A stretch of 22,587 nt of DNA, from contig JAITXH010000172.1 in NCBI GenBank assembly GCA_031284845.1, positions 1-22,587 on the forward strand, written 5' to 3'. Below, piece by piece: positions 1-7,980 of this stretch; position 1 is the first letter of the stretch, and every line of letters begins with the position of its first letter. The notes beneath the pieces are model-generated. The model was given only the letters and a program-made list of their open reading frames with translations, had not been told where the DNA came from and did no database searches. Origin of the DNA: Puniceicoccales bacterium (lineage in GTDB: Bacteria > Verrucomicrobiota > Verrucomicrobiia > Opitutales > UBA953). A program made the position numbers and the translations under genes.

Positions 1-1739
1 AGGTTGAGCGCATGGCCGCCATTGTCCACCGCCTCTGCGCAGTAAACGAGCGGGCCGCGTTCCACGGCAAGCCGCCCGGCGTTGTCCTTTGCTGCGGGGT
101 GGCTCTGGATGCGACGCACAGGCATGGCAAGGGTGAGCGTGACGGTGTCGCCCGCTTGCCAGGCGCGGTCAATCGTAGCGTAGCCTTTGTCCAACGCAAG
201 GGGCACAGGCTTGCCGTTGACGGCGATGGAAACGGTGTCCGCTGTCGAGGGAACGGTCTGCGTGTAGAGGTCGGAGGGGACGGGGCGACCAAGTGCCCAG
301 CCCGGCACGCGCACTTTAAGCGGGAAGGTGGTGCCGTCTTTCCCGGGGGCGACGGCGATGCGGATGTTCCCCGACCACGGGTAGTCGGTCTGCTGCGTCA
401 CAGTGACTTTTCCGGCGGGGGTGTCTAGCGTGGCGGAGCTGGCGATGAAGAGGTTGACGTAGATGGCGGCATCGCGTTGGGCATAAGCATACTGGCCAAA
501 CTGCGGGATGAAGCGCACGACGTTGACCGGGCAACAGGAGGTCGAGAACCACTTGGAACGCTTGTAGCCGCCTTTGCTGGCAAGCGGATTGGGATAGAAA
601 AACTCGTCGCCGGAAAAGGAGATACCGGAGAGGAAACCGTTGTAGAGAATGCGCTCCAACACGTCTATGTATTTGGCGTCGCCGTGGAGCAGGAACAGGC
701 GTTGGTTCCAGAGGCCGTTGGCGATGGCGGCGCAGGTTTCAAGGTAGGCGCGTTCGTTGGGCAGTTCGTAGTTGTCGCCAAAGGCTTCTCCGCTGTGGCG
801 CGCACCGATGCCGCCGTTGAGGTGAAGTTTTTTGGAGACGACGTTGTCCCAAAGCTTGTCAATGGCGGCGGCATAGGCGGCATCGCCAGTAAGAGCGGCG
901 ACGTCCGTCATTCCCGCATAGAGATAGCCAGCGCGGACGGCGTGGCCCACAGCCTCAGTTTGCTCAATGACGGGCAGGTGGTCTTGGCTGGAGGCACCGT
1001 AGATGGAGCCGCGCAGGTCTTTGCGCCCGCGCATATCCAGGAAAAATTTGGCGAGGTCGAGGTAACGGCGTTCTCCGGTAACGCGGAAAAGCGAGCAGAG
1101 GCCGATCTCGATTTCCTCGTGGCCGGAGGTGCTCTTGAGTTGTCCCTCGCGGGGGCCAAAGGTCTTATCAATTAGGTCTGCGTTTTTGAGAGCGACATCC
1201 AGCAGTGAGCGTTTCCCGGTGGCGGCGAAGTGGGCGGCGGCGGCTTCGTAGAGGTGCCCCACGTTGTAAAGCTCGTGGCTTCCGCGCAAGTTGCTCCAAC
1301 GGGCACGCCCTATGGGGCCTCGACCGGATTTGAGCGTGCGGGCGGTGTAGAGGTAACCATCCGGCTCTTGTGCAGCGGCGATTTTGACAATGAGCGCGTC
1401 GAGGTAGGCATCGAGCTTGGGGTCGGGATGCGTGGTGAGCGTGTAAGCGGCGCCTTCGATGATTTTGAAGACATCGGAGTCGTTATAATAACGGCCCTGA
1501 AAACCGCCTTTCTCGAGCTTGCCTGCGCGGGCGAAGTTGGCGATGCGCCCGGTCTCCTCACTCCGCTGGAAGTCTGTCCAGACGGTGACCGTGCGGTTAG
1601 TCTCGAAGCGGGATAGCCAGAAACCATCCTGAATGGCTACCTGCTTCAGCGGCGCAGGCTGGTAGGGATAGTCGGGGGCAGCTTGCACGGAAACGGCGGC
1701 GAGAGAGAAAAAAGCTAACGCGGGATAAACGGATTTCAT
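1..1739 (-). CDS. GH127 beta-L-arabinofuranosidase, secreted, 3' end outside window
   Basis: The frame opens at an ATG whose first base is 1739 and stays open to the left edge, giving 579 residues without a stop; the C-terminus is missing. Residues 1-20 form a signal peptide (MKSVYPALAFFSLAAVSVQA), so the enzyme is exported. The body matches the GH127 (DUF1680) family, which removes terminal beta-L-arabinofuranose from plant glycans. In the well-studied HypBA1 the acid/base is Glu322, the nucleophile Cys417, and zinc is held by Glu338, Cys340, Cys417 and Cys418. Here the same pattern is seen: E318 in GEAFG, E334 and C336 in the ETC motif 16 and 18 residues later (identical spacing), and C402-C403 in SCCPVN. 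All catalytic and zinc residues are therefore present. Family members are usually about 600-800 residues. The upstream neighbour is a truncated discoidin-type secreted protein on the same strand, 89 bp away, which fits a carbohydrate-degradation locus. Confidence 0.93.
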   Translation of the reverse strand, partial: MKSVYPALAFFSLAAVSVQAAPDYPYQPAPLKQVAIQDGFWLSRFETNRTVTVWTDFQRSEETGRIANFARAGKLEKGGFQGRYYNDSDVFKIIEGAAYTLTTHPDPKLDAYLDALIVKIAAAQEPDGYLYTARTLKSGRGPIGRARWSNLRGSHELYNVGHLYEAAAAHFAATGKRSLLDVALKNADLIDKTFGPREGQLKSTSGHEEIEIGLCSLFRVTGERRYLDLAKFFLDMRGRKDLRGSIYGASSQDHLPVIEQTEAVGHAVRAGYLYAGMTDVAALTGDAAYAAAIDKLWDNVVSKKLHLNGGIGARHSGEAFGDNYELPNERAYLETCAAIANGLWNQRLFLLHGDAKYIDVLERILYNGFLSGISFSGDEFFYPNPLASKGGYKRSKWFSTSCCPVNVVRFIPQFGQYAYAQRDAAIYVNLFIASSATLDTPAGKVTVTQQTDYPWSGNIRIAVAPGKDGTTFPLKVRVPGWALGRPVPSDLYTQTVPSTADTVSIAVNGKPVPLALDKGYATIDRAWQAGDTVTLTLAMPVRRIQSHPAAKDNAGRLAVERGPLVYCAEAVDNGGHALN

Positions 1740-1828
1740 GGTTAAAAACTTGGGGGACATTTGGGTAAAAATCAAGCACGGCGACTCAGGCAATGCGCGT
1801 TGGCGACACGAGCGGCACTAAAAAGAAA

Positions 1829-2200
1829 TCATCTGCCGTGGAGGTCTATCTGAACCCATTGAGGACCTGGGGCGAGTTCGACTTCAAAACCTTCGTCAGT
1901 CTCTTTTTCGCCATCCGTGATGTAACTTAATTCGCCGACACAGGGGGGGGATTTGTCACTGGAAGAAACGGGCTTATTTTTAGCCAAATTCGTGACTCCG
2001 GCGGGGACAAGTAACTCTCGTCTCGAAGAAGCGATGGTTTCTTCTTTCGATTCAATATATTGGAGACCTGGACGCCACGGAGGCGAAGGGGTGTTCAAAA
2101 AAAACAGACGAGGAAACTCTATTTTCAGCTTTTCTTGTTGGGCTTGAGCAGGGACAAAAACGGCCATGGCGAGGAGAGCGAGAAAGAGTCGTCTTTTCAT
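1829..2200 (-). pseudogene. Truncated secreted discoidin (F5/8 type C)-like protein
   Basis: An ORF of 123 residues starting at the ATG at 2200. Residues 1-20 are a clear signal peptide (MKRRLFLALLAMAVFVPAQA). From about residue 70 the sequence looks like the first strands of a discoidin/F5-8C carbohydrate-binding fold: NLAKNKPVSSSD, then SYITDGEKETDEGF, then PQWVQIDL. A complete domain of this type normally continues for another 100 or so residues after the WVQIDL strand. Here a TGA follows three residues later (HGR, stop). Reading the other two frames through the 89 bp to the GH127 start gives no recognisable continuation, so this looks like a 3' deletion rather than a simple frameshift. 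A short functional secreted peptide is possible but less likely. A TATATA element sits only a few bases upstream of the ATG. The call rests on remembered family patterns; an alignment would settle it. Confidence 0.62.
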
Positions 2201-2264
2201 GGCTATATATTGGTTGATGGTTTGTTAGCCGGTTCCCCTGCAAAAAGGGTAATTGTTTAATTCA

Positions 2265-4784
2265 TCAAGTGTCTGATGAAACGGGGAGAGCCTTTAGGTT
2301 CCAGATTTCGCGGGCGTATTCGTGGATGGTGCGGTCAGAAGAAAACTTGCCCACGCGGGCAGTGTTCAAAATGGCCATGCGCGCCCAACGGGATTTGTCA
2401 CGATAGGCGGCATCCACACGAGCCTGGGCGTCAATGTAGGAGCGGTAATCGGCCAAGACGAGGTAGGGATCGCCGTAATCGAGAATGCTTCGTTTGATGG
2501 AGAGGAGAGCGCCGGACGTAAAATAGTCCGAGGTGAGCCAGTCCACGACGGCGCGCAGTTCATCATCGGCGTGGTATTTATCCCAGGGGTTGTAACCGCG
2601 TTCCCAGAGGGCGCGGACTTCTTCGACGTTGAGGCCGAAAATGAAGATGTTCTCAGAGCCGACTTCTTCGAGGATTTCGACATTGGCACCGTCGAGCGTG
2701 CCAAGGGTGAGAGCACCGTTGAGGGCAAGCTTCATGTTGCCAGTGCCACTGGCTTCTTTGCCAGCAGTGGAGATTTGTTCGGAGAGATCGGCGGCGGGGA
2801 TGATCTGCTCGGCGAGGGTGACGCGGTAGTCGGGGAGGAAGGCGACTTTGAGTTTTCCGCCGATGCGCGGGTCGTTGTTGATTCGCTCAGCGGCGGCGTT
2901 GATCGCGAGGATGATGTCTTTCGCAAGGTCGTAGCCGGGGGCGGCTTTGGCACCGAAGACGAAGACGCGGGGGACGATGTCGAGGGCGGGATCGTTGAGG
3001 AGGCGGCGGTAGAGGGTGAGGATGTGGAGGAGGTTCAAGTGCTGGCGCTTGTATTCGTGGAGGCGCTTGATCTGGACATCGTAGAGGGCATCGGGCGGGA
3101 CGGTGATGTGACAGAGGCGCTGGATGAGGCCGGCGAGGTGAATCTTGTTGGCGTGCTTGATGGCCATGAATTCGCTCTGGAAGCCGGGGTCATCTGCCCA
3201 TTTTTCGAGTTCGCGGAGGCGTCCGAGGTCTTTCGTCCAGTCTCCGCCGATTTTGGTATCTATGAGGGTGGAGAGGAGAAAATTACAGCCGCGGAGCCAG
3301 CGCCGGGGCGTGATGCCATTGGTTTTGTTTTGGATGCGCTGGGGCCAGAGTTCGTCGAAGTCGTCAAAAAGAGATTCCTTGAGAAGGCGGGTGTGGAGGG
3401 CGGCGACACCGTTGACGGCATGGCTGCCGACGACGGCAAGGTGGGCCATGCGGACTTTCTTTACGGGACCTTCTTCGATGAGCGAGAGGGCCTGCTTGCG
3501 AGCTTCGTCGTGAGGCCAGCGGGCTTCGACAAGCTCGAGGAAGCGGCGGTTGATTTCGTAGATGATCTGGAGATGGCGGGGGAGGACTTTTTCAAAGAGG
3601 GAAACGTTCCATTTTTCGAGCGCTTCGGGGAGAAGAGTGTGGTTGGTGTAGGCAAAAACGCGGGTGGTGATGCCCCACGCGGTGTCCCAGGAAAGGTGCT
3701 CGTTGTCCACGAGGAGACGCATGAGTTCGGCAACGGCGATGGCCGGGTGGGTATCGTTGAGCTGGATAGCGACTTTTGCGGCAAAGGCGTTCCAGTGGAC
3801 ATGGCCGTCTGTGCTGTTGTCGCGGCAGAAACGGCGGACGATGTCCTGAAGGGAACAGGAGACGAAGAAGATTTGCTGGACGAGGCGGAGTTCTTTGCCG
3901 ACGGTCGTTTTGTCGTTAGGATAAAGAACCTTGGAAATGGTCTCGCCGATGGCCTTTTGCTGGACAGCTTCGACATAGCCGCCCTGGTCAAAGAGCTGGA
4001 AGTCGAACTCATTGGAGGCGCGGGACTCCCAGAGGCGGAGGAAGTTGACGGTAGCGGTGCCGTAGCCCACGATGGGGATGTCGCAGGGGATGCCGACGAG
4101 GGCTTGCGAGTGGTGCCATGTGGGGCGGAGGTTGCCGGTATCATCGTAGTGTGTCTCGACGTAGCCGTAGAGGGGAACTTGGACGCGGCTCTTCGGGCGG
4201 CGAATGGGCCACGGGTTGCCGCCATGGAGCCAGTTGTCTGCATTTTCGGTCTGGTGCCCTTTTTCAAAAGACTGCCGGAAGAGGCCAAATTCATACATGA
4301 TGCCGTAGCCGATAGCGGGATAGTCGAGCGTGGCGAGGGAGTCGAGGAAGCAGGCAGCAAGGCGCCCGAGACCGCCGTTCCCCAAGCCCATGTCGAGTTC
4401 TTCATCGAGGAGTTGCTGGATGTCCAGACCGAGTTCTCCCAACGCGGTAGTGGTGTTTTCGAGGAGGCCAAGGTTGCTGAGGTTGTTGTGCAGGAGGCGG
4501 CCCATTAGGTATTCGAGCGAGAGGTAGTGGACGCGGCGCGTGTTGGCGGCAACGTGGGTGGCCTGCGTGCGGATAAAGTAGTCGAGGGAACGGTCTTGGA
4601 CCATTTGGCAAGTGGCGATCCACCAGTCATGGAGCTGGGCAGTAGTGGTGTCGCGGGCGAGGGAGCACTTGAGGTGGTGGAGGATGCCGCGTTTGATGGC
4701 GGCAACAGTGCTGCCGAGGTCATTGGTATCGGCGTTAACGCCGGTAATCGGCGTGGTGGTGGCGTTTGGCTGGAATTTACTCAT
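2265..4784 (-). CDS. glgP: Glycogen/starch phosphorylase (GT35)
   Basis: An 839-residue cytoplasmic enzyme, full length for the family (about 800-850). It phosphorolyses alpha-1,4-glucan chains to glucose 1-phosphate using pyridoxal phosphate. Recognisable features in order: an N-terminal helix region with ILHHLKCSLARD, the segment RVHYLSLEYLMGRLL, the active-site loop LGNGGLGRLAACFLDSLATL, the QLNDTHPAIAVAELMRLL motif, the NKTNGITPRRWL segment, KRLHEYKRQHLN, and the PLP site EASGTGNMKLALNGALTLG with the Schiff-base lysine at K685. The start is the ATG at 4784; the next in-frame Met lies well inside the protein. No Shine-Dalgarno sequence precedes it. The vapC-like gene ends 95 bp upstream on the same strand, so shared transcription is possible, and no clear terminator lies between them. 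The region 2201-2264 separates it from the next gene downstream and shows no strong terminator hairpin. Confidence 0.97.
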   Translation of the reverse strand: MSKFQPNATTTPITGVNADTNDLGSTVAAIKRGILHHLKCSLARDTTTAQLHDWWIATCQMVQDRSLDYFIRTQATHVAANTRRVHYLSLEYLMGRLLHNNLSNLGLLENTTTALGELGLDIQQLLDEELDMGLGNGGLGRLAACFLDSLATLDYPAIGYGIMYEFGLFRQSFEKGHQTENADNWLHGGNPWPIRRPKSRVQVPLYGYVETHYDDTGNLRPTWHHSQALVGIPCDIPIVGYGTATVNFLRLWESRASNEFDFQLFDQGGYVEAVQQKAIGETISKVLYPNDKTTVGKELRLVQQIFFVSCSLQDIVRRFCRDNSTDGHVHWNAFAAKVAIQLNDTHPAIAVAELMRLLVDNEHLSWDTAWGITTRVFAYTNHTLLPEALEKWNVSLFEKVLPRHLQIIYEINRRFLELVEARWPHDEARKQALSLIEEGPVKKVRMAHLAVVGSHAVNGVAALHTRLLKESLFDDFDELWPQRIQNKTNGITPRRWLRGCNFLLSTLIDTKIGGDWTKDLGRLRELEKWADDPGFQSEFMAIKHANKIHLAGLIQRLCHITVPPDALYDVQIKRLHEYKRQHLNLLHILTLYRRLLNDPALDIVPRVFVFGAKAAPGYDLAKDIILAINAAAERINNDPRIGGKLKVAFLPDYRVTLAEQIIPAADLSEQISTAGKEASGTGNMKLALNGALTLGTLDGANVEILEEVGSENIFIFGLNVEEVRALWERGYNPWDKYHADDELRAVVDWLTSDYFTSGALLSIKRSILDYGDPYLVLADYRSYIDAQARVDAAYRDKSRWARMAILNTARVGKFSSDRTIHEYAREIWNLKALPVSSDT

Positions 4785-4879
4785 GGTAGCTTTGTCAATG
4801 TGTGAAAGCAGGCTGCGTGCCGCAACGGAGGATTTGAGAGCAGAGGCGGACGAGGCGCAAGTGGAAAGGTGGAAAGCTC

Positions 4880-5257
4880 TCAGGCTTTCAGGAGCGGGAC
4901 GTTGTATTGGGCTATGAGACGGTCGCGGGTGGCCAGCACGAGACCTTCATGCAAAGCCTGGGCAATCAACATGCGGTCAAACGGGTCGGCGTGTATCGGC
5001 GGTAACATGAGCGCTTTTTCAGCGTGAACCACTTGCACGGGTAACTCGTCAAAGCCATCCGCGCCCAACACCTGAGCGAGGCCGGGCGGCACCTTGAGGT
5101 GCCCCTTGGCGACCTTCAGCCCGATTTCCCAAATAGACGCTGCGCTGAAGAACACGGTGTTGTCTGCGTCGTGGATGGCGGCGAGCACAAGCGGGTGGAG
5201 TTTGCCGGGGTCGCTCAACCACCAGATCAAAACATGGGAATCGGCGAGGATTTTCAT
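4880..5257 (-). CDS. PIN-domain ribonuclease toxin, VapC family
   Basis: A 125-residue single-domain protein, the usual VapC length. PIN toxins are magnesium-dependent ribonucleases that cut tRNA or other RNA when their antitoxin is lost. The acidic active-site residues are visible: D6 in KILADSHVLIWW, E44 in SIWEIGLK, D94 (with D91) in HADPFDRMLIAQA, and D112 in LATRDRLI. The subfamily resembles those paired with Phd-type antitoxins. The start ATG overlaps the antitoxin stop as ATGA (5254-5257), so the two are translationally coupled. A short inverted repeat (4872-4877 with 4884-4889) spans the stop codon, with no T-run after it. The target RNA cannot be inferred from sequence. Confidence 0.9.
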   Translation of the reverse strand: MKILADSHVLIWWLSDPGKLHPLVLAAIHDADNTVFFSAASIWEIGLKVAKGHLKVPPGLAQVLGADGFDELPVQVVHAEKALMLPPIHADPFDRMLIAQALHEGLVLATRDRLIAQYNVPLLKA

Positions 5258-5562
5258 ATTTTCGCACGCCGGGTGTTTTCAGCGACGTGGAGATGCCCTG
5301 ATGGTAAAAACGACTCGTCCGACGGCAACAGTCCCGTGGAGGTATCGAGCAGGTCGTCCGTCTCCGGCTCCCAACAATCAGACGTTTCCCACACTTGCCC
5401 CTGCCATTGACCACCTTTACGCGGAGCCTTAACCGGTTTGAACGGGACGAGCCTCACGAGGGGTTTCCCGGCCTTGGCAAGGATGACTTCCTCGCCGGCA
5501 ACGACCTGTTCCACCAGCCTCGACAAGTGAGTTTTTGCGGCTTGAATGTTAATGGTATTCAT
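5254..5562 (-). CDS. Phd/YefM-type antitoxin of the VapC-like toxin
   Basis: A 102-residue protein. Residues 1-40 carry the Phd/YefM DNA-binding fold (MNTINIQAAKTHLSRLVEQV, then GEEVILAKAGKPLVRLVP), which normally binds the promoter of its own operon. The middle, with KGGQWQGQVW and EPETDDLLD (about residues 49-73), resembles the toxin-binding tail of these antitoxins. In familiar relatives the protein ends shortly after such a stretch; here about 29 more residues follow before the ATGA overlap with the toxin gene. The extension may be read-through of an old stop or a real addition. The ATG at 5562 has no Shine-Dalgarno site. A six-base inverted repeat (ttaatg at 5549-5554, cattaa at 5565-5570) flanks the start codon and is a weak candidate operator. 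Confidence 0.88.
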   Translation of the reverse strand: MNTINIQAAKTHLSRLVEQVVAGEEVILAKAGKPLVRLVPFKPVKAPRKGGQWQGQVWETSDCWEPETDDLLDTSTGLLPSDESFLPSGHLHVAENTRRAKI

Positions 5563-5871
5563 GGCATTAATGATTGAACTAAACTAAGTCTGGTCTGATT
5601 CGCGTCGAATGCAATATTTTTTCTAAATTTCCATCAGAATCCATCCCTCCACGACCAAGTTGAATGTCCTCCTCCTCCGTTGCTTTATCTTACTCCCCCC
5701 CTTTCGACCTTGCTTTGTGAAGTCGCCTGGAGTTCCTTGGCGGTCAGCGCGTTTCTACTTTCGGCAGGATAGCGGAAAAGCGCATTAATCCGCACTATTC
5801 TCCGCTCCGGCGCTTGACCCGAAGGCGTTCCCGCTCTTCATTGTCCCTCTTTCTGTTTTTTCTTTTCAACC
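5563..5871. other. Intergenic region between the antitoxin gene and xylB (divergent promoters)
   Basis: These 309 bp lie between divergently transcribed genes and hold no convincing ORF or RNA gene. The left part is AT-rich (5575-5640) and should contain the toxin-antitoxin promoter; on the minus strand a TTCGAC and a TAGTTT box occur 17 bp apart just upstream of the antitoxin start. The right part carries a TTGACC at 5814-5819, a candidate -35 box for xylB, with CATTGT at 5839-5844 (19 bp spacing, suboptimal). The last 30 bases before xylB are almost entirely pyrimidine. No strong hairpin is visible. Confidence 0.5.
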
Positions 5872-7401
5872 ATGTCGCACTATCTCGGATTCGACTCCAG
5901 CACACAGAGCCTCAAAGCTCTTATCATTGACGCCGCCGCAGGCAAAATCGCCGCCAGCGCGATCGTCCACTTCGGCAAAGATCTGCCCCAATACGCCTCG
6001 CCCGATGGCGTGCTCGCGCACGCTGACCCGGCAGTCAAGCATGCCGACCCGCTCATGTGGCTGGCAGCGCTCGACCTCGTGCTTAAGCGGCTGGCCGACG
6101 CCGGAGCACCGCTCGCTGCGGTGCGCGGCATCAGCGGCTCCGGGCAACAACACGGCTCGGTCTATCTGAACGCCACGGCGACGGCGACCTTTGCCCATCT
6201 CGATCCTGCACGTGAACTCTCGGCGCAGTTTGCCGGCGCTTTTTCACGCTCCACCTCGCCAATTTGGATGGACAGCTCCACGACGTCCGAAGTCCGCGAA
6301 CTCGACGACGCCATCGGCAAGCGTCTGCAAGACGACACCGGCTCACCCGCCATCGAGCGCTTCTCCGGCCCCCAAATCCGCCGTTTCTTCAAAACGGATC
6401 CCGCCGCCTACGCTGCCACTGTGCGCATCCACCTCGTCTCCTCTTTTCTCGCCTCAGTGCTCATCGGCGGCGATGCCCCGATTGACCACGGCGACGGAGC
6501 CGGCATGAATCTGCTCAACTTGCGCACCGGCAAATGGGATGCCGCCAGCGCCGACGCCACAGCACCCGGCCTCCTCGCTAAACTCCCGCGTGTGGGCGAG
6601 ACTGGCAGCATCGCAGGAAAGCTCGCGCACTACTTCGCCAAATACGGCCTGCCCGCTGGCATCCCGGTAGCGCTCTGGACGGGCGACAATCCCGCAAGTC
6701 TCATCGGCATGGGCGCACACCGCCCCGGTAAGGCCGTGGTAAGCCTCGGCACGAGTGATACGGTGTTCGCCGCGCTCGATAAATTCCACACCGACCCGGA
6801 CGGCTACGGCCATGTCTTCGGCAATCCAGCGGGCGGCTTTATGAGTTTAGCCTGTTTCAAAAACGGCTCCCTCGCGCGTGACCGCGTGCGCACAGAGACC
6901 GGCGTGGACTGGAAATTTTTTGACGCCACGGCGTTCGAGCAAACGAAGCCTGGCAATGAAGGCCGGCTGGCCCTGCCCTGGTTTGAGCATGAAATCACCC
7001 CGTCCGGACGTCCAATCGGACTGCGGGCGAACTTCGATTTCCCCGCCGCTCCCGCCGCTGTCCGCATCCGCGCCACAGTGGAAGGCCAAGTGCTCTCCCG
7101 CGCCGCGCATTCCGCCTGGGTGGGCAAATTCGACACCATCCGCGTGACCGGCGGAGCTTCGCGCAGCCGTGGCATTTTGCAAACGCTCGCTGATGTGTTT
7201 CAAGCGACAGTGGAGACCATCGCTGTAACGGATTCTGCCGCTTTGGGCGCGGCGCTCATTGCCGCACACGACACAGGCGGGTATTCCTTTGACGCGCTTG
7301 CTGCGCAGTTTTGCCCGACAGTGGAGACCGTTTTGCCGCGCCCGGAAAACGCCGCCGTTTACCGCGACCTTCTTCCTGCGCTCGCTTCCCTCGAGAAGTA
7401 G
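5872..7401 (+). CDS. xylB: Xylulokinase, eukaryotic XYLB-like type
   Basis: A 509-residue FGGY-family sugar kinase that phosphorylates D-xylulose to xylulose 5-phosphate in the cytoplasm, feeding the pentose phosphate pathway. The N-terminal phosphate loop is LGFDSSTQSLKALI. The substrate region includes SGSGQQHGSVY and PIWMDSSTT. The catalytic base is D272 in the motif TGDNPASL. The ATPase domain follows (VVSLGTSDTVFA) and ends with the adenosine motif TGGASRSRGILQTLADVF. Several stretches resemble the human XYLB enzyme as I remember it more than E. coli XylB: HFGKDLP, PLMWLAALD, SSFLASVLIG, FKNGSLARD and the GDNPASL motif. No xylose isomerase or transporter gene lies beside it. The ATG at 5872 is preceded by a pyrimidine tract without a Shine-Dalgarno site. 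It ends at the bidirectional terminator shared with rpsI. Confidence 0.94.
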   Translation: MSHYLGFDSSTQSLKALIIDAAAGKIAASAIVHFGKDLPQYASPDGVLAHADPAVKHADPLMWLAALDLVLKRLADAGAPLAAVRGISGSGQQHGSVYLNATATATFAHLDPARELSAQFAGAFSRSTSPIWMDSSTTSEVRELDDAIGKRLQDDTGSPAIERFSGPQIRRFFKTDPAAYAATVRIHLVSSFLASVLIGGDAPIDHGDGAGMNLLNLRTGKWDAASADATAPGLLAKLPRVGETGSIAGKLAHYFAKYGLPAGIPVALWTGDNPASLIGMGAHRPGKAVVSLGTSDTVFAALDKFHTDPDGYGHVFGNPAGGFMSLACFKNGSLARDRVRTETGVDWKFFDATAFEQTKPGNEGRLALPWFEHEITPSGRPIGLRANFDFPAAPAAVRIRATVEGQVLSRAAHSAWVGKFDTIRVTGGASRSRGILQTLADVFQATVETIAVTDSAALGAALIAAHDTGGYSFDALAAQFCPTVETVLPRPENAAVYRDLLPALASLEK

Positions 7402-7494
7402 AGCCATTGGCCCACCGGTTAATGGCCACCGGAGAGATAGCGGGTCCCTCGCGGACAGGGGAACCATGTGTTCCACGCTCCGCGAAACAGACAC

Positions 7495-7529
7495 AAAAAA
7501 ACCTCCGGAAAAATTCCGGAGGTTTTTTT
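7495..7529. terminator. Bidirectional intrinsic terminator between xylB and rpsI
   Basis: A perfect 16-bp inverted repeat with a 3-base loop (AAA at 7511-7513). The arms are 7495-7510 (seven A then CCTCCGGAA) and 7514-7529 (TTCCGGAGG then seven T). The GC core plus the outer A/T runs make a classical Rho-independent terminator on both strands. It serves the convergent xylB (plus) and rplM-rpsI (minus) transcripts. Confidence 0.95.
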
Positions 7530-7549
7530 GGTTTTCGACGATGCGAAAA

Positions 7550-7951
7550 TCAACGTTTGGAGAACTGGAAGCGCTTGCGGGCGCCGGGCTGACCGCTCTT
7601 CTTGCGCTCTTTCATGCGTCCGTCTCGCGTGAGCAAACCCGCTTTTTTGAGAACGCTGCGAAGCTCCGGATTCAATTTCTCCAGAGCGCGGGCAATGCCG
7701 TGCGATACAGCACCGGCCTGGCTGTTAGGCCCGCCGCCCTGCACGACGATGGCGGCATCAATCTGCCCTGCTACGCCTGCAGTCTGCAAGGGGCGCGTGG
7801 CGGCCTTGGCAAGAGCCTCAGTGTAGAAATACGTCTCAAGCTCCCGGTTGTTGACGGTGATTTTGCCGGTGCCGCTGGTAATGCGCACCCGGGCCGAGGA
7901 AGTTTTCCGGCGGCCAACGGCGACAAAGGTTTCTGTGGCGGTTTCGCTCAT
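7550..7951 (-). CDS. rpsI: 30S ribosomal protein S9
   Basis: A 133-residue protein, typical length for bacterial uS9. It binds the head of the 30S subunit, and its basic C-terminal tail reaches the P site. Visible family features: AVGRRKTSSARVRI near the N-terminus, the GTGKITVNNRELETYF strand, the GGGPNSQAGAVSHGIARAL loop and the basic end KKSGQPGARKRFQFSKR, with the conserved final Lys-Arg. It follows rplM by 29 bp on the same strand, the usual L13-S9 operon order. The sequence just before the ATG is pyrimidine-rich (CTCTCTCC then TTTTTATAACC) with no Shine-Dalgarno match. Confidence 0.98.
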   Translation of the reverse strand: MSETATETFVAVGRRKTSSARVRITSGTGKITVNNRELETYFYTEALAKAATRPLQTAGVAGQIDAAIVVQGGGPNSQAGAVSHGIARALEKLNPELRSVLKKAGLLTRDGRMKERKKSGQPGARKRFQFSKR

Positions 7952-7980
7952 GGTTATAAAAAGGAGAGAGGTGGTGCGAT

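Noticed and set aside
477..1175. A 232-codon plus-strand frame opposite the GH127 gene
   Set aside because: A shadow of the GH127 frame, which has the catalytic and zinc residues at the right spacing.
2322..4508. A 728-codon open frame on the plus strand across glgP
   Set aside because: It lies wholly antisense to a clearly conserved glgP gene, its translation shows no domain and is skewed to Val, Glu, Asp and Gly, as expected from the reverse complement of GC-rich codons.
4793..4798. Perfect TTGACA on the minus strand just before glgP
   Set aside because: As a -35 box it would place the transcription start inside the coding region, and the hexamer 17 bp downstream (TTCCAG) is not a -10 box.
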